A stretch of DNA of 19,663 nucleotides, taken from positions 1 to 19,663 of the forward strand of contig DAIDKA010000063.1 of assembly GCA_027451085.1 (NCBI GenBank), in the 5' to 3' direction. Of this stretch, positions 9,520-16,975 are shown piece after piece. Each line of letters opens with the position of its first letter. Positions within the stretch are counted from its first letter, which is position 1. This DNA is from Gammaproteobacteria bacterium. GTDB taxonomy: Bacteria; Pseudomonadota; Gammaproteobacteria; Steroidobacterales; Steroidobacteraceae. Position numbers and translations under genes: made by a program. Below the pieces are notes generated by a model. It was not told the DNA's origin and searched no databases. It saw only the letters and a program-made list of their open reading frames with translations.

Positions 9520-10329
9520 TTAGTGGTGTTCTTCTGCCATGGCGATATACACGATGGGCAGCACCATGAAGATGAAAGCCTGCAACAGGACAATGAGAAT
9601 ATGGAACACCGCCCAGCCGCTGCCCAGGACAATCTGCAGGCCGAGGCGCGCGGCACTGCCGGCCGAAGCGTGCTTGAGGCCGAGACCGAGCAATGCGATC
9701 AGCATGAAAATCAGCTCACCAGCGAACATGTTGCCGAACAGTCGCATGGCCAGCGAGATGGGCTTGGACAGCAGTTCGATGGCGTTCAGCAGCAGGTTGG
9801 GAATCCACAGCAATGGGTGATTGCCGAAGGGTGCACTGACCCACTCGTGCAGGTAGCCATTGACACCCTTGGAGCGCAGACCCGCGCCGATCACCAGGAT
9901 GAGCACCAGTACGGCCATGGCCGCGGTGCCATTGATGTCCGCCGTCGGCAGCACGCGCCAATGGCCGGCGCCAAACGCGCCCGCCACCATCCCCGGCGCG
10001 TCGATCGGCAGCAGATCCATGGTGTTCATGGCGACGATCCACGTGAACAACGTAAACGCGAGCGCCGTCAGGAACTTGCGGTTGCCGTGGTAGATTGAGC
10101 CGACTTCGCCGTCGACCCACTCGTAGACGAACTCGACGAAGGATCCCAACCCGGCGGGCGTCGAACTGCCGCTGACCCGGCGCGCAGCCAGCCACAGCAG
10201 CAGACCCACGAACGCCGCCAGACCGGCCGACATCACCAAAGTATCGACGTGCCAGGCCCAGAAGCCCTGACCAGAGGTCAGGTGAGTCATGTGGTGATTG
10301 ACGTATTCGCTTGGCGATTCAGCAGCCAT
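9520..10329 (-). CDS. atpB: ATP synthase Fo subunit a
   Basis: Subunit a provides the proton half-channels and the stator arginine facing the c ring. The 269-residue protein has several strongly hydrophobic helices. The key segment is ISLAMRLFGNMFAGE, with Arg196 at the place of E. coli Arg210. Other family motifs are NTMDLLPID and FIFMVLPIVYIAMAEEHH at the end. The open frame extends about 61 codons upstream into the end of atpI, but the ATG at 10329 (MAAESPSEYV) fits the family N-terminus and leaves a 37-base gap after atpI. Confidence 0.97.
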   Translation of the reverse strand: MAAESPSEYVNHHMTHLTSGQGFWAWHVDTLVMSAGLAAFVGLLLWLAARRVSGSSTPAGLGSFVEFVYEWVDGEVGSIYHGNRKFLTALAFTLFTWIVAMNTMDLLPIDAPGMVAGAFGAGHWRVLPTADINGTAAMAVLVLILVIGAGLRSKGVNGYLHEWVSAPFGNHPLLWIPNLLLNAIELLSKPISLAMRLFGNMFAGELIFMLIALLGLGLKHASAGSAARLGLQIVLGSGWAVFHILIVLLQAFIFMVLPIVYIAMAEEHH

Positions 10330-10366
10330 CGGCCATCCAATCCGTTCGTTTAATGCCCGCACCAAC

Positions 10367-10768
10367 TTAAGGCGCGCGGGTCCCATCCGTATCCTGTCCG
10401 CCACCCGCCGTGACAAATGACAGCCAGAATGCTGCCAGTACCGCGACGTATCCGCCCAGCAGCGCGGGCCACACCACGTGGGGTACCCGCGACGCGGCGG
10501 CGAACAGTGCAATCGTGGAGAGCACCTTGATGAACTCTCCGATCATCACCCGCTGCAGTGCCGCACCCGCAGTCCGCTCGGGCACGCTTGCCCGGCAGCT
10601 CGCGTAAAGAGTGGTCACCCAGGCCACGGCCGCACCACCGAGCGCCGACAAGGCCGCCGCCCGCCCGCCGGCCATAAAGCTCAGCAACGCAACGGTAATG
10701 ACCACGACCACCTGCACCCTGGCGTAGCTCGATGTTCGGCCATGCCTCGGGGGCGGGTCGATCGTCAC
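10367..10768 (-). CDS. atpI: AtpI, ATP synthase-associated membrane protein
   Basis: A 133-residue hydrophobic protein, first in the atp operon, with four predicted membrane segments (VVVVITVALLSFMAG, ALGGAAVAWVTTLYAS, FIKVLSTIALFAAAS, WPALLGGYVAVLAAFWLS). This size, topology and position are those of AtpI, which in other bacteria assists c-ring assembly or Mg2+ supply. The proposed start is GTG at 10768. No Shine-Dalgarno motif precedes it (the upstream bases read CTGTTCTTCAA), which would suit low expression compared with the structural subunits. The identification depends mainly on context, but that context is strong. Confidence 0.85.
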   Translation of the reverse strand: MTIDPPPRHGRTSSYARVQVVVVITVALLSFMAGGRAAALSALGGAAVAWVTTLYASCRASVPERTAGAALQRVMIGEFIKVLSTIALFAAASRVPHVVWPALLGGYVAVLAAFWLSFVTAGGGQDTDGTRAP

Positions 10769-10794
10769 TTGAAGAACAGCTTTTACTTATCCAA

Positions 10795-10813
10795 CAACCA
10801 CTTACAGTGGCTG
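10795..10813 (-). promoter_or_regulatory. Hairpin in the 5' leader of the atp operon
   Basis: The minus strand reads CAGCCACTGTAAGTGGTTG. It folds into an 8-pair stem (one G-U pair) with a 3-base loop. It lies about 10 bases after the predicted transcription start and 26 bases before the atpI GTG. It is not followed by a T run, so it is not an intrinsic terminator. A 5' stabilising or regulatory hairpin is possible but unproven. Confidence 0.4.
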
Positions 10814-10830
10814 GACCGCAACGGCGCGGA

Positions 10831-10859
10831 ATTATAGAGACGCTGGCCCGAAAAGGCCA
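10831..10859 (-). promoter_or_regulatory. Predicted sigma70-type promoter of the atp operon
   Basis: On the minus strand a perfect TATAAT lies at 10836-10831. A weak -35 (TGGCCT, 3 of 6 matching TTGACA) is 17 bases upstream at 10859-10854. A 5-bp inverted repeat TGGCC/GGCCA covers the -35 and part of the spacer. Predicted transcription would start near 10824, in the gap between parB and atpI, so the atp genes can be transcribed apart from parAB. Confidence 0.55.
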
Positions 10860-10901
10860 CACGAAAATGATCGTTCGTTAACGTTTGGACCGAGCGTGGT
10901 T

Positions 10902-10907
10902 ATTATG
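10902..10907 (-). promoter_or_regulatory. Possible second -10 element just after parB
   Basis: The minus strand reads TGGCATAAT: a 5-of-6 match to TATAAT with a TG one base upstream, as in extended -10 promoters. No good -35 is visible. It could be a second, weaker atp promoter 70 bases upstream of the main candidate. Confidence 0.25.
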
Positions 10908-10925
10908 CCACAGCAAAGCCGAAGT

Positions 10926-11843
10926 TCACTGGATATGGGCGATGATGCCGTCGAGTTCTTCGAGGCTGTTGTAGCTGATCACGACCTTGCCCTTGCCTCC
11001 ACGCTGATGCTGAATCAACACTACTGCGCCGAGCTTCTCACCCAGGTCCTGCTCGAGCCGCCGCACATCAGGATCGGTGGCGCCACTCTCGACGGTGGCA
11101 TTCTTTGAACCGTTGCCGGCACCGTGCATGCGGCGCACGATGGCCTCGGTGTCGCGCACCGACAGGTCCCTTTTCGCAACCAGGCTTGCGACTTCGACCT
11201 GCTGGCGCCGCGTGTTCAGGCCCAGAAGCGCCCGGGCGTGGCCCATCTCCAGCTGTCGCGCCTCCACCATCTGGCTGACCTCGGGCGCCAACTCCAGCAG
11301 GCGCAGGAGGTTGCTGACCGCGGCGCGCGAACGCCCCACGGCCTCGGCCGCCTGTTGATGAGTCATTGCAAACTCATCTATGAGGCGTTGCAAAGCCCGG
11401 GCCTCCTCCAGCGGGTTCAGATCCTCGCGCTGTATGTTCTCGATCAGCGCCACCGCGATGGCGGTTTCGTCCGGGATATGGCGGATGATGGCCGGGATGT
11501 CCGGCAGGCCCGCGATCTGCGCCGCGCGCCAGCGCCGTTCGCCGGCAACGATCTCGTAGCGCTGCGAGCCTCCCTGAGTATGGGTATCCACAGGGCGGAC
11601 AACGATGGGCTGCACCACGCCCTGAGTGCGGATGGAATCGGCCAGCTCCTGCAGCGCTTCAGGCTCCATGTGCGAGCGCGGCTGGTACTTACCCCGCTGC
11701 AGCACGTCGAGCGGCAGGCGCGTGAGCTGATCACCGGCGACCACCCGTGTCTGAGGCTCAGCAGCAAGGGCAGGGGCGGGGCGCGCCGCACCACCCATCA
11801 GGGCATCCAGGCCACGGCCCAGGCTGGGTTTCTTCTGGATCAT
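10926..11843 (-). CDS. parB: ParB chromosome-partitioning protein
   Basis: ParB is a CTP-dependent DNA clamp that loads at parS sites and works with ParA in chromosome segregation. The 305-residue protein starts with the ParA-interacting peptide KPSLGRGLDALMG. The CTP-binding domain holds GKYQPR (about 51-56), GERRWRA (101-107) and ENIQRE (135-140). A helix-turn-helix follows at about 161-183 (THQQAAEAVGRSRAAVSNLL), and the C-terminal dimerisation helix ends ISYNSLEELDGIIAHIQ. Its ATG overlaps the parA stop by 4 bases. I found no parS-like site (GTTNCACGTGNAAC) in the window. Confidence 0.97.
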   Translation of the reverse strand: MIQKKPSLGRGLDALMGGAARPAPALAAEPQTRVVAGDQLTRLPLDVLQRGKYQPRSHMEPEALQELADSIRTQGVVQPIVVRPVDTHTQGGSQRYEIVAGERRWRAAQIAGLPDIPAIIRHIPDETAIAVALIENIQREDLNPLEEARALQRLIDEFAMTHQQAAEAVGRSRAAVSNLLRLLELAPEVSQMVEARQLEMGHARALLGLNTRRQQVEVASLVAKRDLSVRDTEAIVRRMHGAGNGSKNATVESGATDPDVRRLEQDLGEKLGAVVLIQHQRGGKGKVVISYNSLEELDGIIAHIQ

Positions 11844-12619
11844 ACGATCACGTCCTCTTCACGCCGGATCATTTCGCCCGCCAAGGCGAGGTAGGCCAGT
11901 GCACCGCGGGACTCCTTGTCGTGCAGCAACACCGGTTTGCCGAACGAGGGCGCCTCCGCCAGCCTCACATTGCGTGGAATGACCGTGCGGAACACCTTGT
12001 CCGGGAAGTGCAGCAGCAACTGCCCGCTGACCTCGGTCGCAAGGTTGTTCCGAGGGTCGTACATGGTGCGTAGCACGCCCTCGATCCCGAGGTCCGGATT
12101 CACCGCCGCACGGATCTGCTCGATGGTGGCGAGCAGGCCCGACAGGCCTTCCAGCGCGAAGAACTCGCATTGCATAGGCACCAGCACGCTGTCGGCGGCC
12201 ACCAGCGCGTTGACGGTCAACAGGTTCAACGCCGGCGGACAGTCGATCAGGATGATGTCGAAGTCGTCCCGGACCTGCTTCAGCGCCGCGCGCAGCTTCA
12301 TTTCGCGCCCGGCGAGCAGTGTCAGCAGACGCACCTCGGCGGCGGTCAGGTCCTGGTTGGTGGGCAGCAGGGTGAAACCGGCGTCCGCCACCGGTAGCAG
12401 CGTACTTTTAATATCTGCCTCGCCCAGCAAGACCTCGCAGGTCCCGGCGCTGATACCTCCCTTGTCCACGCCGCAGCCCGTGGTTGCATTGCCCTGCGGG
12501 TCCATGTCGATGAGCAATACGCGGCGCTTGGTGGCCGCCAGCGACGCAGCCAGGTTCACGGCGGTGGTGGTCTTGCCCACGCCACCTTTCTGGTTGGCGA
12601 CTGCGATGACGCGTTTCAT
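11840..12619 (-). CDS. parA: ParA chromosome-partitioning ATPase (Soj type)
   Basis: A Walker-type ATPase that binds DNA non-specifically and is stimulated by ParB. The 259-residue protein has the deviant Walker A motif KGGVGKTTT at 11-19, LIDMDPQGNATTGCG as Walker A', and IILIDCPPALNLLT as Walker B. It lacks an N-terminal HTH, so it is the short chromosomal (Soj) type. The 4-base ATGA overlaps at both ends (with rsmG upstream and parB downstream) show a tightly coupled operon. Confidence 0.97.
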   Translation of the reverse strand: MKRVIAVANQKGGVGKTTTAVNLAASLAATKRRVLLIDMDPQGNATTGCGVDKGGISAGTCEVLLGEADIKSTLLPVADAGFTLLPTNQDLTAAEVRLLTLLAGREMKLRAALKQVRDDFDIILIDCPPALNLLTVNALVAADSVLVPMQCEFFALEGLSGLLATIEQIRAAVNPDLGIEGVLRTMYDPRNNLATEVSGQLLLHFPDKVFRTVIPRNVRLAEAPSFGKPVLLHDKESRGALAYLALAGEMIRREEDVIV

Positions 12620-13263
12620 GCGGGGAGTGTAACGCCTGCCGGCCGGCGCCCGGCGACGATCAGGTGGCGCGTCTCACCCAGGCCCGGAATCGCCAGTGAA
12701 ACCATGGGTTCCACCTGCCAGCCGGCGGGCAGACCGCGCAGTTCTGCATCCACATTGCGGCCTTTCAGTGCCAGCACCCGGGTGCCAGGGCCGCACAGCG
12801 GCGACACCAGTTCCAGCAGTTGCGGCAGCGGCGCGAAGGCGCGGGCCACCACGGTGTCGAACGGCCGTTGCGGTCGCAGTTCCTCGGCGCGGGCGTGCAG
12901 CGGCTCGACATTGGCGAGCCCGAGCGTACGGATGGCATGGGCCACGAAGCGCTGCTTCTTGCCGTTGGAGTCGATCAGTGTGAAGCGCAGGTCGGGCCTC
13001 GCCAGGGCCAGCGGCAGGCCGGGAAAACCGGCGCCGGTACCGACATCTGCCACCGTGGCGCCGTGCAGATGAGGCGCCACCGCGAGACTGTCCAGCAGGT
13101 GATGCGTCAGCATCTCGCGGCGCCCGGTGATGGCCGTGAGGTTGTAAGCCTTGTTCCACTTCGAAAGCTCGTCGAGCAGCCGCAGCAGCGCAGCCACCGC
13201 CGGCGTCTGCAGCGGCACGCCCAGCGCCCGTGCGCCCGCCAGCAGTTGTGCGCGTTCGTCCAT
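12616..13263 (-). CDS. rsmG: RsmG: 16S rRNA (guanine-527-N7)-methyltransferase
   Basis: RsmG (GidB) methylates G527 of 16S rRNA using S-adenosylmethionine. The 215-residue Rossmann methyltransferase has the SAM motif VADVGTGAGFPGLPLAL at about 71-87, preceded by KWNKAYNLTAI and HHLLDSL, both typical of RsmG, and followed by VVARAFAPL. The ATG at 13263 lies 2 bases after the TAG of the upstream hydrolase gene. Its stop overlaps parA. In most gammaproteobacteria mnmG (gidA) precedes rsmG, but here it does not. Confidence 0.97.
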   Translation of the reverse strand: MDERAQLLAGARALGVPLQTPAVAALLRLLDELSKWNKAYNLTAITGRREMLTHHLLDSLAVAPHLHGATVADVGTGAGFPGLPLALARPDLRFTLIDSNGKKQRFVAHAIRTLGLANVEPLHARAEELRPQRPFDTVVARAFAPLPQLLELVSPLCGPGTRVLALKGRNVDAELRGLPAGWQVEPMVSLAIPGLGETRHLIVAGRRPAGVTLPA

Positions 13264-13265
13264 TG

Positions 13266-14261
13266 CTATTTTTTATTGCCCAGGCGTTCCAGCCAGGACA
13301 CCAGTCCCTGGGCGTTCAGGTCCATGTCCTTGCCCAGCACAGGCTCGATGCGCGCCTCGGCATCCGCAATGCCGTGCTGACCCAGCAGTTCAATCCACAG
13401 CGCGCGCATGCCCGCACGGATCTGCGCGTACGGGTCCGGGGTGCCGGCCGCGCGCTGCGCCAGTGCTGCAAGCTCGCGGATCTGCTGTTTGAGCGAGACC
13501 GCCAGGCGCGGCAGGTCGGTGACCCGGCTGTAGTGCATCAGGTAGGCTGCGCGCGGCTGCGTCGCCATCAGCCGGTCTATGGAGGCGAGGAGCTGCTGCG
13601 GATCAAACTGCGTGGGCGTGGTGGTGGGCACGACAAAGGCGCCAGCCGCGGTGTCCAGCTCGCGGTATGACAGCCCGAAGGTGTCGCCGGGGAAGATGTT
13701 GTGATGCGCGCCGTCCACCAGTGTGAAGTGATGCATGGCGTGCCCGGGCGTGTGCAGCAGCGTGAAAGCCCGCCCCTGCAGTGTCACCACCTGACCGTCG
13801 GCGGCAACATCCATGCGTGCGGCCGGCACCGGCACCAGCTCACCGTACAGGCGGCGATAGTTGTCCTCGCCATACACCGCCATCGAGGCCTGGATCAGCT
13901 TCGAGGGGTCCTGCAGATGCGGAGCGCCGCGTGGATGCACGGCCAACCGCGCGCCCGGCAGCGACTGCAGCAGCAGGCCCGCGCCGCCCGCGTGATCCAG
14001 GTGCACATGGGTGATGAAGACACGCTCCACCGCCTCGCGCGCAATGCCCAGCTCGTCCAGCGCCGCGAGCAGGTAGGGTACGGAGTAATTGGTGCCGACA
14101 TCGACGAAGGCCGCACCCGCGCCATGCCGGATGATATGGGCCGCGGCCATGCCGGGCCGCAGGTACTCGGTGTCGACCGCGGTTATGCCGTCCGGGTGCC
14201 GCGACAGCCGCGGCGGATGTGACGTATGGACTGTCATGGCGATGATCGTATCAGGCACCAT
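13266..14261 (-). CDS. Metallo-beta-lactamase-fold hydrolase
   Basis: A 331-residue cytosolic metallo-hydrolase. The metal motif THVHLDHAGG (residues 84-93) is the HxHxDH signature. The other ligands also appear in order: His in HTPGHAMHH, Asp in IFPGDTFG and a late His in YLMHYS. So the binuclear site looks intact. The C-terminal third (about residues 230-331) is helical, and the protein ends VSWLERLGNKK. The substrate cannot be read from the sequence; glyoxalase II-like thioester or lactone hydrolysis is typical of the fold. The start is uncertain: ATG 14261 or ATG 14237 (323 aa), neither with a strong ribosome binding site. It is the first gene of the minus-strand run, divergent from the S9 peptidase, and ends 2 bases before rsmG. 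Confidence 0.88.
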   Translation of the reverse strand: MVPDTIIAMTVHTSHPPRLSRHPDGITAVDTEYLRPGMAAAHIIRHGAGAAFVDVGTNYSVPYLLAALDELGIAREAVERVFITHVHLDHAGGAGLLLQSLPGARLAVHPRGAPHLQDPSKLIQASMAVYGEDNYRRLYGELVPVPAARMDVAADGQVVTLQGRAFTLLHTPGHAMHHFTLVDGAHHNIFPGDTFGLSYRELDTAAGAFVVPTTTPTQFDPQQLLASIDRLMATQPRAAYLMHYSRVTDLPRLAVSLKQQIRELAALAQRAAGTPDPYAQIRAGMRALWIELLGQHGIADAEARIEPVLGKDMDLNAQGLVSWLERLGNKK

Positions 14262-14293
14262 ATGGGCGCCACACCCAGGTGCAACAGAAGTTC

Positions 14294-16261
14294 ATGACAC
14301 GACAGCTTGCCGCCGCACTGGTCGGGCTCACTCTGTGGGCCGCTGGACCGGCCCGCGCCCAGTACACGACCGTCGCCAGCGACATTCCGGCCGCGGACGC
14401 ACAGGTCAGCGCCGGCCTGGCTGGCTATCTCGAAGTCCGCGACGCCACCTTCCTCGACTGGCTGCCCGACGGCAGCCTGCTGATCGCCACCCGCTTCGGA
14501 GCGCAGACCCAGGTCCACCGGGTCGCATCTCCGCTGGGGGAACGGGAGCAGCTCACCTACTTCCAGGGAGCGGTGCATGACGTTGCGGCGCCCCACACAG
14601 GCGAGGCCAAGGGTTTCGCCTTCATCCGCGACCCCGGCGACGGCCAGCCCCAGCTGTACTGGTATGCCCTGGATACCCGCAGCGTGCAGATGCTCACCGC
14701 CGGCGGCTTCGTCCACGGCGACCCGGTGTGGTCGAAGGACGGCCTGCACGTGGCCTTTTACGGTACTGAGCGTGGCCCTTCCACCCATGATATCTATGCC
14801 GCGGACCTGAACCAAGGCACGCCGCCCCGGCTGATGATCGGCAGCAACGGCCATACCTGGCAGCCGCTCGACTGGTCGGCGGATGGCAGGCTGCTGCTGT
14901 GGCAGCCCGCCGACGGCACACTGTACATGGCCGATTCCACCACTGGCGTGGTCACGCCGGTGGACCCGACCGGCCGGCTGCATGGCGTGCGGTCCGCGCG
15001 CTTCGCCCCGGGTGGCCGCGGGGTGTATTTCATATCACCCACTGACATATCACCCGCTGGCGAGCCAGCCAGGGGAACCAATGCCGCCGCCGGCGACTTT
15101 GCGCAGCTGCGGCTGCTCGATTTCACCACCCATCAATCGCGCGACATCACCAGCGGCAACGCAGATGTCGAGGACTTCGATGTCGGCGCCGACGGGCGCT
15201 ACCTTGCCTACGTCACCAATGAAAATGGCCGCTCGCGCCTGACGGTGCTGGACACCCTGCACCGGCTGGAACTGCACCCCGCGGGACTGCCCGATGGCGT
15301 GATCCGCCACCCGCGCTTCGATGGCAGCGGGCGCAAACTCGCCTTCAGCGCCGAAAGCCCGGTCGCCCCGCGCGACGTCTACGTGTTTGAACCGGAGACC
15401 GGCACCCTCACGCGCTGGACGCGCAGCGAGCCCGGCCCGCTGGACCCGGGCAGCTTCGTCGACGCCCAGACCGTGCAGTTCCGGACCTGGGACAGGGACT
15501 CAGCCGGTCCGCGGCAGATCCCGGCCTTTGTATACCGGTCGCGCGCGCCGGGGCAGCACCCGGTGCTGGTGCTCATCCACGACGGCCCCGACGGACAGGC
15601 GCGGCCGGCTTTCGATGGTTTCATCCAGTTCGCGGTCAACCAGCTGGGTTACACCGTGGTGGCTCCCAACGTCCGTGGCTCCACCGGCTATGGCCGCGTC
15701 TTCAGCCAGCTGGACGACGGCGCACTGCGCGAGGACGCCTTGCGCGACCTGGGCGCGCTGCTGGTGTGGATCGGCCAGCAGCCGGGCATGGATCGGTCGC
15801 ATGTCGTGGTCATGGGGCAGTCCTTCGGCGGCCTCATGGCGCTCGACGCCGTGGCCGCATGGGGCGACCGCCTGCAGGGAGGCATCGACATCAATGGCGT
15901 CACCAGCATCGAGGACTATCTGAAAAGCGCACCACCCGACCAGCAGTCCGGGCTGCGGGCCGAGTTGGGCAACGAGTACGATTCCAAGGTGCGCACCGTG
16001 CAGCGCCGCCTGTCGCCGATCGAGAACCTGGCGCAGATCCGCCGGCCGCTGCTGGTGGTGCAGGGGTTGAACGACACGCCTGCGCAGGTGGATCAGTCCG
16101 GCCAGCTGGCGGCCAGCCTGCGTTCCCGCAATGTCGAGGCCTGGCTGCTGGAGCTCAAGGGCGAGGGTCACCGGCTCGAATCAACGGCGAGCCGGGTCGC
16201 CTGGTGGCAGGTGGCCGCGCAGTTTCTGAAAAAACTCGCGGCCGCTCCGGCAACCAAATAA
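14294..16261 (+). CDS. Exported S9-family (prolyl oligopeptidase-like) serine peptidase
   Basis: A 655-residue protein with an N-terminal signal peptide (MTRQLAAALVGLTLWAAG, cleavage near ARAQ), so likely periplasmic. Residues about 45-400 show repeated Trp/Asp-Gly strand motifs (DWLPDGSLL, DPVWSKDGLHVAFYG, DWSADGRLLLW, FAPGGRGVYF), typical of the seven-blade beta-propeller. The C-terminal alpha/beta-hydrolase domain has NVRGSTGYGR, the nucleophile elbow MGQSFGGLMA (Ser510), Asp594 in GLNDTPAQ and His626 in GEGHRL, so the triad is complete. I prefer ATG 14294 over the in-frame GTG at 14279 because the signal peptide then begins cleanly. The substrate is probably short peptides. The divergent neighbour starts only 32-56 bases away, so promoters must lie there or overlap the genes. 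Confidence 0.9.
   Translation: MTRQLAAALVGLTLWAAGPARAQYTTVASDIPAADAQVSAGLAGYLEVRDATFLDWLPDGSLLIATRFGAQTQVHRVASPLGEREQLTYFQGAVHDVAAPHTGEAKGFAFIRDPGDGQPQLYWYALDTRSVQMLTAGGFVHGDPVWSKDGLHVAFYGTERGPSTHDIYAADLNQGTPPRLMIGSNGHTWQPLDWSADGRLLLWQPADGTLYMADSTTGVVTPVDPTGRLHGVRSARFAPGGRGVYFISPTDISPAGEPARGTNAAAGDFAQLRLLDFTTHQSRDITSGNADVEDFDVGADGRYLAYVTNENGRSRLTVLDTLHRLELHPAGLPDGVIRHPRFDGSGRKLAFSAESPVAPRDVYVFEPETGTLTRWTRSEPGPLDPGSFVDAQTVQFRTWDRDSAGPRQIPAFVYRSRAPGQHPVLVLIHDGPDGQARPAFDGFIQFAVNQLGYTVVAPNVRGSTGYGRVFSQLDDGALREDALRDLGALLVWIGQQPGMDRSHVVVMGQSFGGLMALDAVAAWGDRLQGGIDINGVTSIEDYLKSAPPDQQSGLRAELGNEYDSKVRTVQRRLSPIENLAQIRRPLLVVQGLNDTPAQVDQSGQLAASLRSRNVEAWLLELKGEGHRLESTASRVAWWQVAAQFLKKLAAAPATK
15032..15061 (+). 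repeat. Imperfect 15-bp tandem duplication inside the S9 peptidase gene
   Basis: Two adjacent 15-base units, atatcacccactgac and atatcacccgctggc, are 13/15 identical and AT-richer than their surroundings. In frame they encode ISPTD then ISPAG in a predicted propeller loop. This looks like a recent replication-slippage insertion of 5 residues. Confidence 0.6.
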
Positions 16262-16275
16262 GCGCCTGCGGAACG

Positions 16276-16896
16276 TCAGGGTCGTTTGAGCGTCGCCAGT
16301 GCCGGGGTAAGGTGGCTGTAGTAGTCGGCCAGGACCTGGACGTCGTCGTCGCGGATGGTCGCGGACATGCCGGCCATGATGGGGTTCTTGCGGCCGCCGT
16401 GCTTGTACTCGCCGATCTCCCGCACGAGGTAGTCGGCGTGCTGGCCGGCGAGGTTCGGCTACATGGGCACCGCGGCAATGCCGTTCACGCCATGGCAGGC
16501 GGCACACACGGCGACGGCAGCCGGCGGCGCGGCAGTGACCACCGGCTTCGGGGTGGCAACCAGCGGCCGGCCGGCGACATAAGCGGCGACGTCGATCATG
16601 TCCTGGTCAGACAGCGAGGCGGCCTGTGCGGCCATGGTGGCGTGGGAGCGCTGGCCGTCCTTGTACTCCTTCAGCGCCGCGACGATGTACTCGGGGTGCT
16701 GGCCCTGGAGCTTGGGCACGGTGTAGTTGGGATAGGCGTTGCGATAACCCTCAACGCCATGGCAGCCGAGGCAGGTGTACGCCAGGGCCTTGCCATGCGC
16801 CAGGTCCGGGGCCTGCTGCGCCATTGCGGGCGAAGCGGCCAGCAGCATGCCCGCTGCCAGAGCCATTACAATGCCTGCACCACCCCGCAACCCCAT
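16276..16896 (-). pseudogene. Diheme cytochrome c4-like protein, interrupted by one in-frame amber codon
   Basis: The ATG at 16896 follows GGAGA with good spacing and encodes a signal peptide (GIVMALAAGMLLAASPAMAQ), then a cytochrome c domain with heme motif CLGCH (42-46), PKLQGQHPEYIVAALKEY and a possible Met ligand (M88). A second domain starts with CAACH (131-135) but meets TAG at 16461-16459, after GIAAVPM. The same frame continues as PNLAGQHADYLVREIGEYK, then IMAGMSATI, and stops at TGA 16278-16276, for 206 codons in all. The lost residue falls where the family has Tyr (yPNLxGQ), so one TAC-to-TAG change explains it. The truncated 145-residue product would keep both heme-binding motifs but lose the second axial Met. 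Intact cytochrome c4 carries electrons to terminal oxidases in the periplasm. It may be a real mutation or a sequencing error. It is divergent from dtd. Confidence 0.88.
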
Positions 16897-16922
16897 AACC
16901 GTCTCCGACTTACGCAAAACGC

Positions 16923-16943
16923 CCGGAATCTTAAGGACTCCGG
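16923..16943. other. Imperfect inverted repeat between the cytochrome gene and dtd
   Basis: CCGGAATC and GACTCCGG flank the loop TTAAG. The arms pair at 7 of 8 positions. It is in the 79-base divergent gap, where both promoters should lie, so it could be an operator or an mRNA leader hairpin. On the minus strand only a 4-base T run follows, too little for a confident terminator. Confidence 0.35.
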
Positions 16944-16975
16944 CCGGGAAATCCAAATCCACGGCCTGTTGACAA

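Noticed and set aside
10844..10859. TGGCC/GGCCA stem-loop as a terminator after parB
   Set aside because: The stem is only 5 bp, no T run follows it, and it lies between the -35 and -10 of the predicted atp promoter.
10350..10862. A 170-codon minus-strand frame overlapping atpI and running through the atp promoter
   Set aside because: It shifts the atpI frame, has no membrane helices and covers the TATAAT box. AtpI in the other frame has the expected four hydrophobic segments.
10926..12619. Possible parS centromere sites near parAB
   Set aside because: I looked for the GTTNCACGTGNAAC type palindrome. CACGTG occurs at a few places in the window but without the flanking arms, so no parS is called.
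14238..14293. Divergent promoters between the metallo-hydrolase and S9 peptidase genes
   Set aside because: The gap is very short and I found only poor -10-like hexamers such as TACGAT with no -35 partner. That is not enough to call a promoter.
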